A stretch of DNA of 64,000 bases. Origin: Flavobacteriales bacterium. Lineage in GTDB: Bacteria; Bacteroidota; Bacteroidia; Flavobacteriales_F; PHOS-HE28. The translations under genes and the position numbers were made by a program. Shown in pieces: positions 8,567-16,809 of this stretch. Under the pieces are notes generated by a model that was given only the letters and a program-made list of their open reading frames with translations, did not search any database and was not told where the DNA came from. The stretch is from assembly GCA_016703005.1 (NCBI GenBank), contig JADJCX010000013.1, positions 1-64,000 of the forward strand, given 5' to 3'. How positions within the stretch are numbered: the first letter of the stretch is position 1; every line of letters starts with the position of its first letter.

Positions 8567-9700
8567 TGCTTGAACAGGCATAGGGTCTTTTCTATCGGCC
8601 CGGGGTCGGCCAAATATCGCGCCGCCAGTTGGAACGCTCCATTGCTCCACCCGCCGAGGGCGCCTTGGTCCATGGCGCAAGTTCCTTCAAAGCACTTGTG
8701 AATCCTTGCGGTCGATCCAATGCGAGGTCCCAACCTGCGTGTTGTTCGGTCAATCCCCGCCATGGTGTTCGGTCACTGATCAGCAACGGCAGGCCGGCGG
8801 AAAGCGCTTCAGCTATGGTGTGCCCGAAGTTCTCTCCTTGGCTCGGCATGAAAAGCGCGTGATAACCGCCGAACAGCGCCGGGACTTCTTCCGGGTTGAT
8901 GGTCCCTTTGTGCTGCACGCGGACATTCGACGGAAGCTGGGCAATGGCCTGCTGGCATTGCGCCCAATAGGGCTCATCGTAAATGGGTCCATACAGATCG
9001 AAGGTGATGTCGCCGGGAACGTCCTTCAGGCATTCGATGGCGAACAAGGCGTTCTTCTCCACGGCAATGCGCGCTACACTGACCAGCTTCAACTCTCCGC
9101 GTTGCTTTCTGCGTTCTGCGGGCGGTGCGCCGCCGAGCTTACGACCGAGATTCGGTATGAGATGCACCGACGCATCCGGCTCCAGCCAATGCTTGATATC
9201 GGTTGCTTCCTCCGCATTGGTCGCTTGGAATTCGACGCCATGGTAGCAACCGAACGTGCGCATCATGGCGAGGAACGAGCGCTTCTTGGAAGGACCGTGT
9301 TCCATCATTCCGCTGGCCAACATGCCTCGCGCAGCGACCACGTCGCGTTGCACTTCCTACCGACAACCACAAATGGCATTATGCTGAACCACCGGGAGTA
9401 CAGTCCGTTCACGCAGACGGTATCCCATGGTCTCTCTGACAACAGCGCCTTCCACGTGCTCTTGTTGGTCTTCGCATTCGAGGCGTACCACACCTTTTCG
9501 CCGCCGGGCAAGGTGGTCCAGCGATCGGGCTTGATCCCTGGGTAAGGCTTATCCTCCGTGTACTCCGTGTCGCTGGTCACGATGTGGAAGTCCACACGAT
9601 CGCGCAAGTGATCCACCATGTTCACCATGCTGCGCACTGGCCCGCCGGCTTTGAAGCCCGGACTGTACCAGTCGATGAATACGAGGACTTGTGGCTTCAT
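8563..9700 (-). CDS. Family 4 glycosyltransferase, frameshifted
   Basis: GT-B fold glycosyltransferase of about 378 residues. The N-terminal domain starts MKPQVLVFIDWYSPGFKAGG with the glycine-rich acceptor loop GGPVRSMVNMV; the C-terminal domain has KLVSVARIAVEKNALFAIE and the nucleotide-sugar site MPSQGENFGHTIAEALSAGLPLL, the EX7E motif of retaining GT4 enzymes. One indel near 9350 separates the halves. A second near 8640 is inferred because the other frame ends AARYLADPGPIEKTLCLFKQ, more like a GT4 tail, with a stop overlapping the acetyltransferase start. Residues PPAERRKQRGE between the domains are encoded by a purine-rich repeat also seen at 9711 and 11881. Confidence 0.84.
9092..9124. 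repeat. Purine-rich dispersed repeat, copy in a glycosyltransferase gene
   Basis: On the minus strand this reads as tandem GCAGAACGCAGAAAGC / AACGCGGAGAG units. It resembles the copies at 9711-9736 and 11881-11910. Here it lies in frame inside the GT4 gene and encodes about ten charged residues between the two Rossmann domains. Confidence 0.5.
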
Positions 9701-9710
9701 GATCCCGGGG

Positions 9711-9736
9711 GCGCAAAGGACGCAAAGAGCGCGGAG
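9711..9736. repeat. Purine-rich dispersed repeat, intergenic copy
   Basis: Plus strand GCGCAAAGGACGCAAAGAGC followed by GCGGAG, in the 63-base gap between two glycosyltransferase genes. Short CGCAAAG/CGCAGAG tandem units of this kind recur between genes in many environmental bacteria; function unknown. Confidence 0.5.
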
Positions 9737-9763
9737 TATGACACGCGCACGTGCAACCGATGA

Positions 9764-10839
9764 TCAGCGGCCCAAGAGCCCCATCACCACCTCGCTCCAC
9801 TGCTTTGGGCTCCACTGCCGCCCCAATTGCGCGCTTGTTTCGCCCATGGCCCGCAATTCATCGTCGGTGCTCAGGATCATCATGCGGAGCATGTTCTTCA
9901 AATGCCTTTATCACCGGCAATGAAGATGTGTCCGTTCTCACCTTCCGTAGGAAACGTTCGCGCGCGCCAACGGCAGAGCTCAACAAAAGAGGAAAACCCG
10001 AACACGTATGTTCATGCACCACTACCCCCCATGGCTCATAGGTGCTGGGCAAAACGAAAACACCGCATTGTTCCAGCACGGTCTGCATGGCATCGGCTTG
10101 CACAAAGCCAAGGTGCTTGATGCGCGAATGTTCGCCGCTGGCCGAGTTCATCACTTGATCGCGCAACTCGCCGGTGCCGGCGATCCAAAGCTCCCAATCG
10201 CCCGCCTCACCTGCCGTGCACAGTTCAGCGAATGCGTCGCACAGGAGTTGATGTCCCTGGTAGGGATATAGCGCGCCGTGCAGAGAAAGCGATGCGGAAA
10301 GTGTACGGCCTTGGCTGTCTTGAAACGTTCGTATAGAGGGGCAAAGCGGTCCACATCGGCGGAGTAAAGCCGTTGCGTATGGCATCGGGTTTAAACCCGA
10401 GTTTTCGGGCGTAGCGCGCTTGTGCTTCACCTGTTACCCACGCGTGACTGAAGGTGCGCTTCAGCCACAGCCGCGCGGCAACCGTTGCGGCAAACTGGCG
10501 TGCATCGCCGCGCCAAGCCGTATCGCTGCACATGACAGTGGGCCTTCCGGCACTGCGCAGGGCACGGCACACTTTCAAGTAACCCTTATCCACCCATCCG
10601 CTGGCGAAGACAATATCCGGTGCGAGGTCGGTCGCGAAGGACAGCAAAGCCGCATCATCGAACCGTTCGCGTTCGTGCACATGCACGCGGTCGGCACACT
10701 TGAGCTGAAATGGAGCCTCTTTGTTCAACGGCCATCGCACAATGTGGACTTCGAGGTCGAAGTCCTTCACGAGCCGCTCCTTCAACACAAGCAAGGAAAT
10801 ACAGGGAGCGAGTTCGGTGTAGAGGAAGAGGGCGCGCAT
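9764..10839 (-). CDS. Family 4 glycosyltransferase, frameshifted
   Basis: Second GT-B enzyme of the polysaccharide operon, about 358 residues. The N-terminus MRALFLYTELAPCISLLVLK and LAPDIVFASGWVDKGYLKVC form the acceptor domain; GYQGHQLL-type text and DWELWIAGTGELRDQV, then VFVLPSTYEPWGVVVHEHTCSG, form the donor domain with the EX7E signature (E in STYEPW and VHEH). Frames switch around 10260-10400 and again near 9890, after which the sequence reads MILSTDDELRAMGETSAQLG and ends VVMGLLGR at 9764. Its start lies 74 bases after the deacetylase stop, across an AT-rich repeat. Confidence 0.8.
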
Positions 10840-10854
10840 GAACGACTGGTCAAA

Positions 10855-10933
10855 TCAATATTCAATAACCAATGAACATCGAAAGGCGATCTCGTTGGAA
10901 ATTCAACATTGGTTATTGTTCATTGGATATTCC
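10855..10933. repeat. AT-rich imperfect inverted repeat
   Basis: Left arm TCAATATTCAATAACCAATG and right arm with CATTGGTTATTG then TTCATTGGATATTCC are near-complementary and stand out in AT content from the GC-rich genes around. The right arm contains the last codons and the stop of the deacetylase gene. It could fold into a long hairpin in mRNA. Confidence 0.5.
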
Positions 10934-11747
10934 GAGAAGATCTGCGAAACGAGTGAACTTGAACTCATCAAAGAGCCTCCGCATTTTGGGTTCGGTGGTC
11001 TTAAGCCCAACGTAGGTCATGAAATTGCGCTTGGCGCTCATGGGTAATCGCGGCTGGGCCGGGTCGATCTCGCGCGGATGCAGGTAAAAGATAACCGGGC
11101 GGTCCTCAGCTAACGGCTTTCACCCGGTTGCGGATGAGCGCATATGGGAAGAAGCGCAAGTACCCACCACCGAAGAAGTACATCGGCTTGCCGAGCATGC
11201 TCCAGACGGATCGGGAACTCGACCAGATCGCCATGTCCGGTATGCACCACATGCGGCACTGGCTTGGCATTCGGCAGGCCGCCGTGCCCGCGACTTCCGG
11301 GGAAGACACTGCTGTCGTAAACGTATCCGGCTGCGCGCACTTCATCGAAGAACCAAGGTGTTTCCACGGTTACGCTGAAGCCCGGACAACGGTAGCCGAG
11401 AACCTTGCTGCCACCGGCTTGCTCGATGATGTCCTTCGCCTTGCGGATGTCGGCAGCGAACCGCTCACGAGGGATGGTGTACACCAGCTCGTGCGCGTAG
11501 CCATGGCTCGCTATCTCGTGTCCATCGGCCAGCGCCTCACGCACAAGATGTGGCCACCGCTCGGCCACCCACGCCAAGAAGAACAACGTGCACTTCACCT
11601 GCTTCTCGCGGAAGAGGTCCAGCATACGTCGCGTGTTGCGCTCCACATCGCTTTGCAGACCCGGCCATTGCTCCAATGGCGGCGTGCTGGCACATCCAGG
11701 ATGTGGAACCAGTCCTCTACATCGACGGTGAATACGCAGGCGGACAC
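10913..11747 (-). CDS. Polysaccharide deacetylase, DUF3473/XrtA-type, frameshifted
   Basis: NodB-fold carbohydrate esterase. The N-terminus CVFTVDVEDWFHILDVPA carries the metal-binding Asp pair; KCTLFFLAWVAERWPHLV and HEIASHGYAHELVY provide the H-x3-H zinc ligands; VLGYRCPGFSVT is the catalytic-arginine motif. The far C-terminus, in another frame, reads FFGGGYLRFFPYAL and FYLHPREIDPAQPRL, which is the DUF3473 extension typical of deacetylases in EPS loci of the exosortase-linked kind. It ends GISNEQ at 10913. Breaks lie near 11690, 11200 and 11107. The start is uncertain: GTG at 11747 is the last usable codon before the DVEDWF motif. First gene of the polysaccharide operon. Confidence 0.82.
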
Positions 11748-11797
11748 AGGGGATGTGGAAATGTGGTGATGCAGCCCGAGCGGCGAAGGTGCGGAGT

Positions 11798-12640
11798 CTA
11801 TTGCTCAATTACCTCACCCTTTCCCTTCTTCCAAGGGAGAGGGGTCAGAGTGCCCGATTTCTGCATAAGCGGTCCATCACTTCTCTGCGCCCTCAGCGCC
11901 TTCGCGTGAACTCTCCCTCCTACCCACAGCTTCACCTTGAAGTCGTCGTGCGGGGTGCGGCTGTTCTTGTAACGCTCGCGGTAATGGCGCAGGGTGCGGA
12001 TGATGACCGGCACCCCGACCAAGGTTGGCCACAGCCAGATGATCCAAACGGGCATGTCGGGGAACCACCGAGGGAAGTTGACCGCACTGAACGCGCTCAG
12101 CGTTGCGATGTAACCGGCGAGCATGCCGATCACATGGTCGAACAACCATTCGTGGCGCTCGTGTTTCCGCTTGAAGAACTGGTACACGTAGCGCACCACC
12201 ATTAGACTGCCCAGACTGCCGAACACCAAGAAGACCGCGTACATGTGATGCCGGTCATGCTTCAACAAGAGGCCACTGGCTCCATACAGCAGCAGGCAGA
12301 AATTCAATGCACCCGCTGTGCCGTGCAGGATCCAATCCAGCCGCTCGGGGCGCTGGCCTTTGTGCAATCGTTTCAGGTACAGCGCCCGCCAGCCGCTGGC
12401 CACAAGGTGGAAGCTGAACACGGCCACCAGCGCCATAATGATGTTGGGGCGCACGATGCCGGTGATGATCGCCGTGGCACACACCACCATCATGCTGTAC
12501 AAGAACGCCTTGCCCCACTGCCTGTGCCAGCGTCCGCCCTTGCGCGCGGCCATGGCCAACGGCGCAACGATCAGCGCAATGCCACCGCACAACGCATGCA
12601 CCGCCAACACTGCCCTGAAGCTTGCATCCTCTGGTTCCAT
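11798..12640 (-). CDS. DUF2306-like multi-pass membrane protein
   Basis: About 280 residues with six or seven membrane spans: VLAVHALCGGIALIVAPLAM, FLYSMMVVCATAIITGIV, IIMALVAVFSFHLVASGW, LNFCLLLYGASGLLL, YAVFLVFGSLGSLMVV, IGMLAGYIATLSAFSAVN and MPVWIIWLWPTLVGVPVII. The H-x-x-W-G pattern (RQWGKAFLY) and hydrophobic layout fit DUF2306-like proteins of unknown function. The true end is probably near HDDFKVKLWVGGR; the last 35 residues are translated from a purine-rich repeat and look like readthrough, perhaps after an indel. It is upstream of the deacetylase on the same strand but need not share its function. Confidence 0.65.
   Translation of the reverse strand: MEPEDASFRAVLAVHALCGGIALIVAPLAMAARKGGRWHRQWGKAFLYSMMVVCATAIITGIVRPNIIMALVAVFSFHLVASGWRALYLKRLHKGQRPERLDWILHGTAGALNFCLLLYGASGLLLKHDRHHMYAVFLVFGSLGSLMVVRYVYQFFKRKHERHEWLFDHVIGMLAGYIATLSAFSAVNFPRWFPDMPVWIIWLWPTLVGVPVIIRTLRHYRERYKNSRTPHDDFKVKLWVGGRVHAKALRAQRSDGPLMQKSGTLTPLPWKKGKGEVIEQ
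11881..11910. repeat. Purine-rich dispersed repeat, third copy
   Basis: On the minus strand TTCACGCGAAGGCGCTGAGG followed by GCGCAGAGAA. It is the third member of the family within 2.8 kb (others at 9092 and 9711) and underlies the nonconserved tail of the membrane protein ending at 11798. Confidence 0.5.
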
Positions 12641-12708
12641 GTGCGCGGGTTTGTTCCGAGACGAACGTAGTCACCTTGGGGATGCGTGGGGTGGGGATTT
12701 GGGGGAGA

Positions 12709-14125
12709 TCAGTGTACAATCCCACAACCCAAGGGACGACGAGCACCCGCAGAAAGGAAATCAATGAAAAACAGGCCTCGCGATAGATCTGAAAGCACCA
12801 ATTCGGCGCCCCCCTTGGGTTTGACCCACGAGCGTACTAGACGTCCGGTACAATCAAAGGCACTGACAATGGCTTCCATATCCGGATCGAACCCTGATAA
12901 ATGAATTGGTGTGTCAACTGTCCCTGGGTTCTGGGTCATGCGAATACTCCCAGTTGAAATTGACCCGCCAACAATCAATGGGTCGAACTGCTATTATGAC
13001 TTCACTTGCTGTGAACCCAGAACTATCAGTTCTAACAAGGAATATATCCATTGGACCCGTGCTAGTCGCCTGAGTTGTACCGCAGAGCACAAATCCAGGA
13101 TCGTCGTTTCGACAAGGTCACTTGCGAGGTTGTCTTCAATCGTGCCGTAGGTCGTTCCGAACTCCTTACCAACCTCCGAGGTTTTCAAGAAGCAAGTACA
13201 TATCCGCTCCTCCGTTACCGAATGCCTTTGCGTAACCCGCAACAGCTAGGATGCCATTTGCTCTCCACAATTCCGTAGCCAATACAATCGTCCGATTGGA
13301 GACAGTACATCAGTCCAAACCGTACCGTTGGTCTCATCCACCCTCCTCAGAAGCATAGCCGCCATTCAGCCCAACAGCCTCACAACGAGAACAGCCACGC
13401 TATCAGAAACAACGGTGATTCCATGACCGAAGGACCCCGGCCCTTTGGTATAGACATTCGAGTTCTGGAATGAACCATCACTGGCTATTCCAAAAATCGT
13501 TGCGTGGGCGTCGGCAGGGGAACTGTATCCTGCCGCGAAAAATTTCCCACTAGTCGTTCTGATGATGGATTCGATACAATCCGCCCCGGACATACCACTA
13601 ATTGAAGTCCAATCAAGGGCGCCGATATCATTCAGTTTGATCAACCAAGCATCCCCGTTCACACTTCCATCAGAATAGGATTGGCCGGCAACTACGATTC
13701 CGTCGTCAACTATAACAATCGAGTAAAACACATCCCAATCACTACCCCCAAATGTTTCATCCCAGAGTTGAAAGCCCGCCGCGTCCGTCCTCACAACGTA
13801 CCCATCATACCCTCCAGCGCCAAAACTGTTCGTTAACCCTGCAATGATGAAACCGCCGTCCGCCGTTTCGCGAACACAGTTGCCTTGCGCTCGACACCCG
13901 ATCCACTGTGTCTTCGACCAAATGATCCCCGTTCGGGTCCAGCAGTGTTAGATAGATATCTCCACCGCCTGCCCCGAAGCTCCCCGTGGAACCGCACACG
14001 ATGTAGTTACCGTCACTCGTGACCCGCACACTTTGGCGACATCAGACCCGTAACCCCGAATGAACGTCGCCAAGCTGACCGGGCGCATGTACCAACGGAA
14101 TGGGTCAGGCACAATAGCCTAGCAG
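12709..14125 (-). pseudogene. Broken T9SS-sorted repeat protein
   Basis: Fragments in all three minus frames read as one secreted protein of about 470 residues: FIRGYGSDVAK with VRVTSDGNYIVCGSTGSFGAG and DIYLTLLDPNG, then WDETFGGSDWDVFYSIVIVDDGIVVAGQSY, DAWLIKLNDIGALDW and TTSGKFFAAGYSSP, which are propeller-like repeats of the type found in Bacteroidota surface proteins. The end is a T9SS type A domain (FDPDMEAIVSAFDCTGRLVRSW, LSDLSRGLFFIDF). At least six frame changes are needed, more than in any neighbour, and the region 12978-13366 is barely readable. Whether this is true decay or concentrated sequencing error cannot be told from the sequence alone. It looks AT-richer than its surroundings by eye. 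Confidence 0.6.
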
Positions 14126-14264
14126 CATCTTCCACCCTCTCATGTGGCCAAGATATCCCCACCACCCAAACCGCTGCCCCGCCTCTTATCAATCCGTGAC
14201 CTGTCCGCTGTGTTGGGCTGGCAATTGCAACTGAACTTCGGGGCCTCCTTTCGAACCCCTCTCC

Positions 14265-15520
14265 ATGCCCTTACGCAGCTTGCTCTTCTTTTTGGTGTTC
14301 GTTTTCGTGTTGGTGCTGATCGACCTGTATGCGTACAAGGGCATCAACACCGCGCTTGGTGGCTGGACGGTTGCCGGCAGGCGCTGGGTGCGCTTTGTGT
14401 ATTGGGCCATCAGCATCGGCATGATCGCCGTGCTGGTGTGGGGTGTGTTCAACGTGCAGGAACTGCGGGCTAACCGCAGCTATTCGTTCTTCTTCTCGCT
14501 GGTGGCCATGCTCATGCTCTTCCTCTTGCCCAAGCTGGTCATCATCGCCTTCCATCTTATCGAGGACCTGTTGGAACTGTTGCGCTGGGTGGGCACGCGC
14601 ATGCACGGCGGCGATCGTTCGGTCGATGGGGAGCCCTACACCCGCTTCCGCTTCCTCAGCCAATTGGGGTTGGCGCTCGCTGCGATACCCTTTGCCGGCG
14701 TGCTGTACGGCATTACCAAAGGCCGTCGCAATTTCAATGTGGCGCGTGTCACGGTGAAGTCAGCGAAGTTGCCTGCGGCATTCGATGGCTTGCGCGTGGT
14801 GCAGATCAGCGATATGCACTTGGGCAGCTTCCCCACTGGCAGCGACATCGTGCAACGGGGTGTGGATCTCATCAATGCCGAACAGCCCGACCTGATCCTC
14901 TTCACCGGCGATATGGTGAACGATTACAGCGAAGAGGCGGAACCATGGTTGGAGAAGCTCTCGGCCCTTACCGCCAGCATCGGCAAATTCAGCATACTCG
15001 GGAACCACGATTACAGCGACTACGCACAGTGGAGCAATGCAGCCGACAAGGCGGCGAACCTGGCGCGCCTCAAGAACCACCACGCCACTACAGGGTTCCG
15101 GCTGATGCTGGATGAACACTTGAACATCGAGCGAGCGGGGGAACGAATGACCTTGATCGGTGTGCAGAACTGGGGCACACGTTTCCAGCAATACGGCGAC
15201 CTGAAAAAGGCCGTGGCCGGTACCGACCCATCAACTCCTTCAGGTTACTGATGAGCCACGACCCCAGCCATTGGGAGGCGCAGGTTCATGCCGAGAAGAT
15301 CGACCTGACATTGAGCGGCCACACCCATGGTGCTCAGTTCGGCATCACCATAGCCGGACAGACCTACAGCCCGGCGCAGTGGGTATACAAGCATTGGGCG
15401 GGGCTGTACGAGCACGACGGCATGAGCCTTTACGTGAACCGCGGTTTCGGCTTCATCGGTTTCCCGGGCCGCGTGGGCATGCCGCCGGAGATCACGGTGT
15501 TCGAGTTGCGGTCGGCGTGA
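14265..15520 (+). CDS. Membrane-anchored metallophosphoesterase, one frameshift
   Basis: About 418 residues. Four N-terminal membrane segments (LLFFLVFVFVLVLIDLY, VYWAISIGMIAVLVWGVF, FFFSLVAMLMLFLLPKLVII, LALAAIPFAGVLYGI) precede a calcineurin-like domain: VVQISDMHLGSF (D-x-H), LILFTGDMVND (GD), FSILGNHDYSDY (GNHD) and, after the frame change, LTLSGHTHGAQFG (GHTH). All metal ligands are present. This is the YkuE/YaeI-like layout, often acting on lipid-linked phosphodiesters such as UDP-diacylglucosamine. A one-base shift near 15230-15241 splits it; the corrected junction reads FRLLMSHDPSHWE, the expected H in SHDP. Convergent with the TPR gene across a terminator. Confidence 0.88.
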
Positions 15521-15544
15521 ACCGTTCCATCGGCACACTTGAAA

Positions 15545-15577
15545 AACGAACAGCCCCGGGAGTCGGGGCTGTTCGTT
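15545..15577. terminator. Bidirectional rho-independent terminator
   Basis: A 12-13 bp GC-rich stem (AACGAACAGCCCC pairing with GGGGCTGTTCGTT) around a short loop, between two convergent genes. A-rich sequence on the left gives a U-run for minus-strand transcripts. Confidence 0.85.
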
Positions 15578-15597
15578 AGTATCACTAGGGGCTGGTC

Positions 15598-16794
15598 TCA
15601 GTTCCCGAGCTTCGCTTTCATCTCGTCGTACTTGGCCGTGTTCCCAGCGCGCGCATACAATTGCTTGAGCTGCTGCATGGTAGAGCGATCGTCGGGCTTC
15701 AGCTTGTATGCGTTCTCGAAGTATGGAATGGCTTTCAAGTACACCTGATCAGCTGCGTCTTTGGCCTTTTGGTATTCCGTGTCGCTCTTGATGTCCTTGA
15801 TCTTCTCGTACTGCATGGCTGCGCGGTTGTTGTAAAGCACGCCCACGTTGTAGTACGCATCAAAGAAGTCGGGCTTCAGTTCAATGCTCTTCACGTAATC
15901 CGTTTCGGCCTGGTCGATGTATTTCTTCCAGTCGGCTTCGCTGGGGGCGGCCATTCCTTCTTTCGGATTGGCGAGTTCGTCGTAGATGCTACCGCGGAGG
16001 GAATACAGGATCGGGTCGTTGGGGTCGGCCGCAATGGCGTTGTTCACGCTGGCCAAGGCTTCTTCGATGGGGCGCTTGGCCTGTAGCTTCAGAAAGACGA
16101 CGTCCTTCACCAATTCTTTGCTATCAGGGAATTTGGCCAAGCCGGCTTCGGCGGTCGCAATGGCACCATCCAGATCTCCCAGCTTTCCCTGTACCGTGTT
16201 CTTGTAGCGGTAAACATCTTCTTTCGGGTAGCCCAGCTTGATGCACTCGTCGTAGCGCTTCACGGCCATCGCCATGTCGCCCTTGCTGTCGTATGCCAAC
16301 GCACTGTTGAAGACCGCATCCACATCGTTCTGCCCGAACGTGGTGGCAATGCGCTCCGCTTGTCCGTAAAGCGCTATTGCCTTGTCGTATTCCTTCGCTT
16401 CGAACGCATCGTTGCCTGCGTTGAGGCTTGCGCCCTGCAATGCGCCGAGATTCGTTACGATCTCGGTCTTGTAACTGCCCTTGGTATCCAATTCGTTCGC
16501 CTTCAAGTAGCTCTCGATGGCTTTCTGCATGGCATCGGGGAATTGCGGCTTCAGCGCAGCGTGCTGCGGGTCGAGGGCAATGAGGCGGTAGATGTCGCCC
16601 CGGTAGCGCCAGGTTTTCTCCTTCTGCGAGGTGGTCTCGTGGCTGATGGCAGGCTCAATGAACTCGGCAGCCTTGGCCAAGTCGCCGTCCTGAAGGTAAT
16701 TGTGGCACTTACCACGTTCGAATTCTGGGCGCTGACGCCAATGGCGCCCGCCACGAGAAGGAAAGTCAGGGGTCTTCTTCCATATGTTCAACAC
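15598..16794 (-). CDS. Periplasmic TPR protein, frameshifted signal peptide
   Basis: About 398 residues of tetratricopeptide repeats: AEFIEPAISHETTSQKEKTWRYRGDIY, DEFEAKEYDKAIALYGQAERI, GDMAMAVKRYDECIKLG, DLDGAIATAEAGLAKFPDSKEL, IEEALASVNNAIAADPNDPI and IPYFENAYKLKPDDRSTM, the Gly-Ala-Tyr-Ala-Pro pattern of TPRs. The first 40 residues lie in two frames; the alternative reads TFLLVAGAIGVSAQNS, a clear signal peptide, so two indels near 16690 and 16765 are inferred. It probably scaffolds envelope proteins; partners unknown. It lies just downstream of gyrA on the same strand. Confidence 0.82.
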   Translation of the reverse strand: MLNIWKKTPDFPSRGGRHWRQRPEFERGKCHNYLQDGDLAKAAEFIEPAISHETTSQKEKTWRYRGDIYRLIALDPQHAALKPQFPDAMQKAIESYLKANELDTKGSYKTEIVTNLGALQGASLNAGNDAFEAKEYDKAIALYGQAERIATTFGQNDVDAVFNSALAYDSKGDMAMAVKRYDECIKLGYPKEDVYRYKNTVQGKLGDLDGAIATAEAGLAKFPDSKELVKDVVFLKLQAKRPIEEALASVNNAIAADPNDPILYSLRGSIYDELANPKEGMAAPSEADWKKYIDQAETDYVKSIELKPDFFDAYYNVGVLYNNRAAMQYEKIKDIKSDTEYQKAKDAADQVYLKAIPYFENAYKLKPDDRSTMQQLKQLYARAGNTAKYDEMKAKLGN

Positions 16795-16809
16795 ATCGAT
16801 TTCGTTCCG

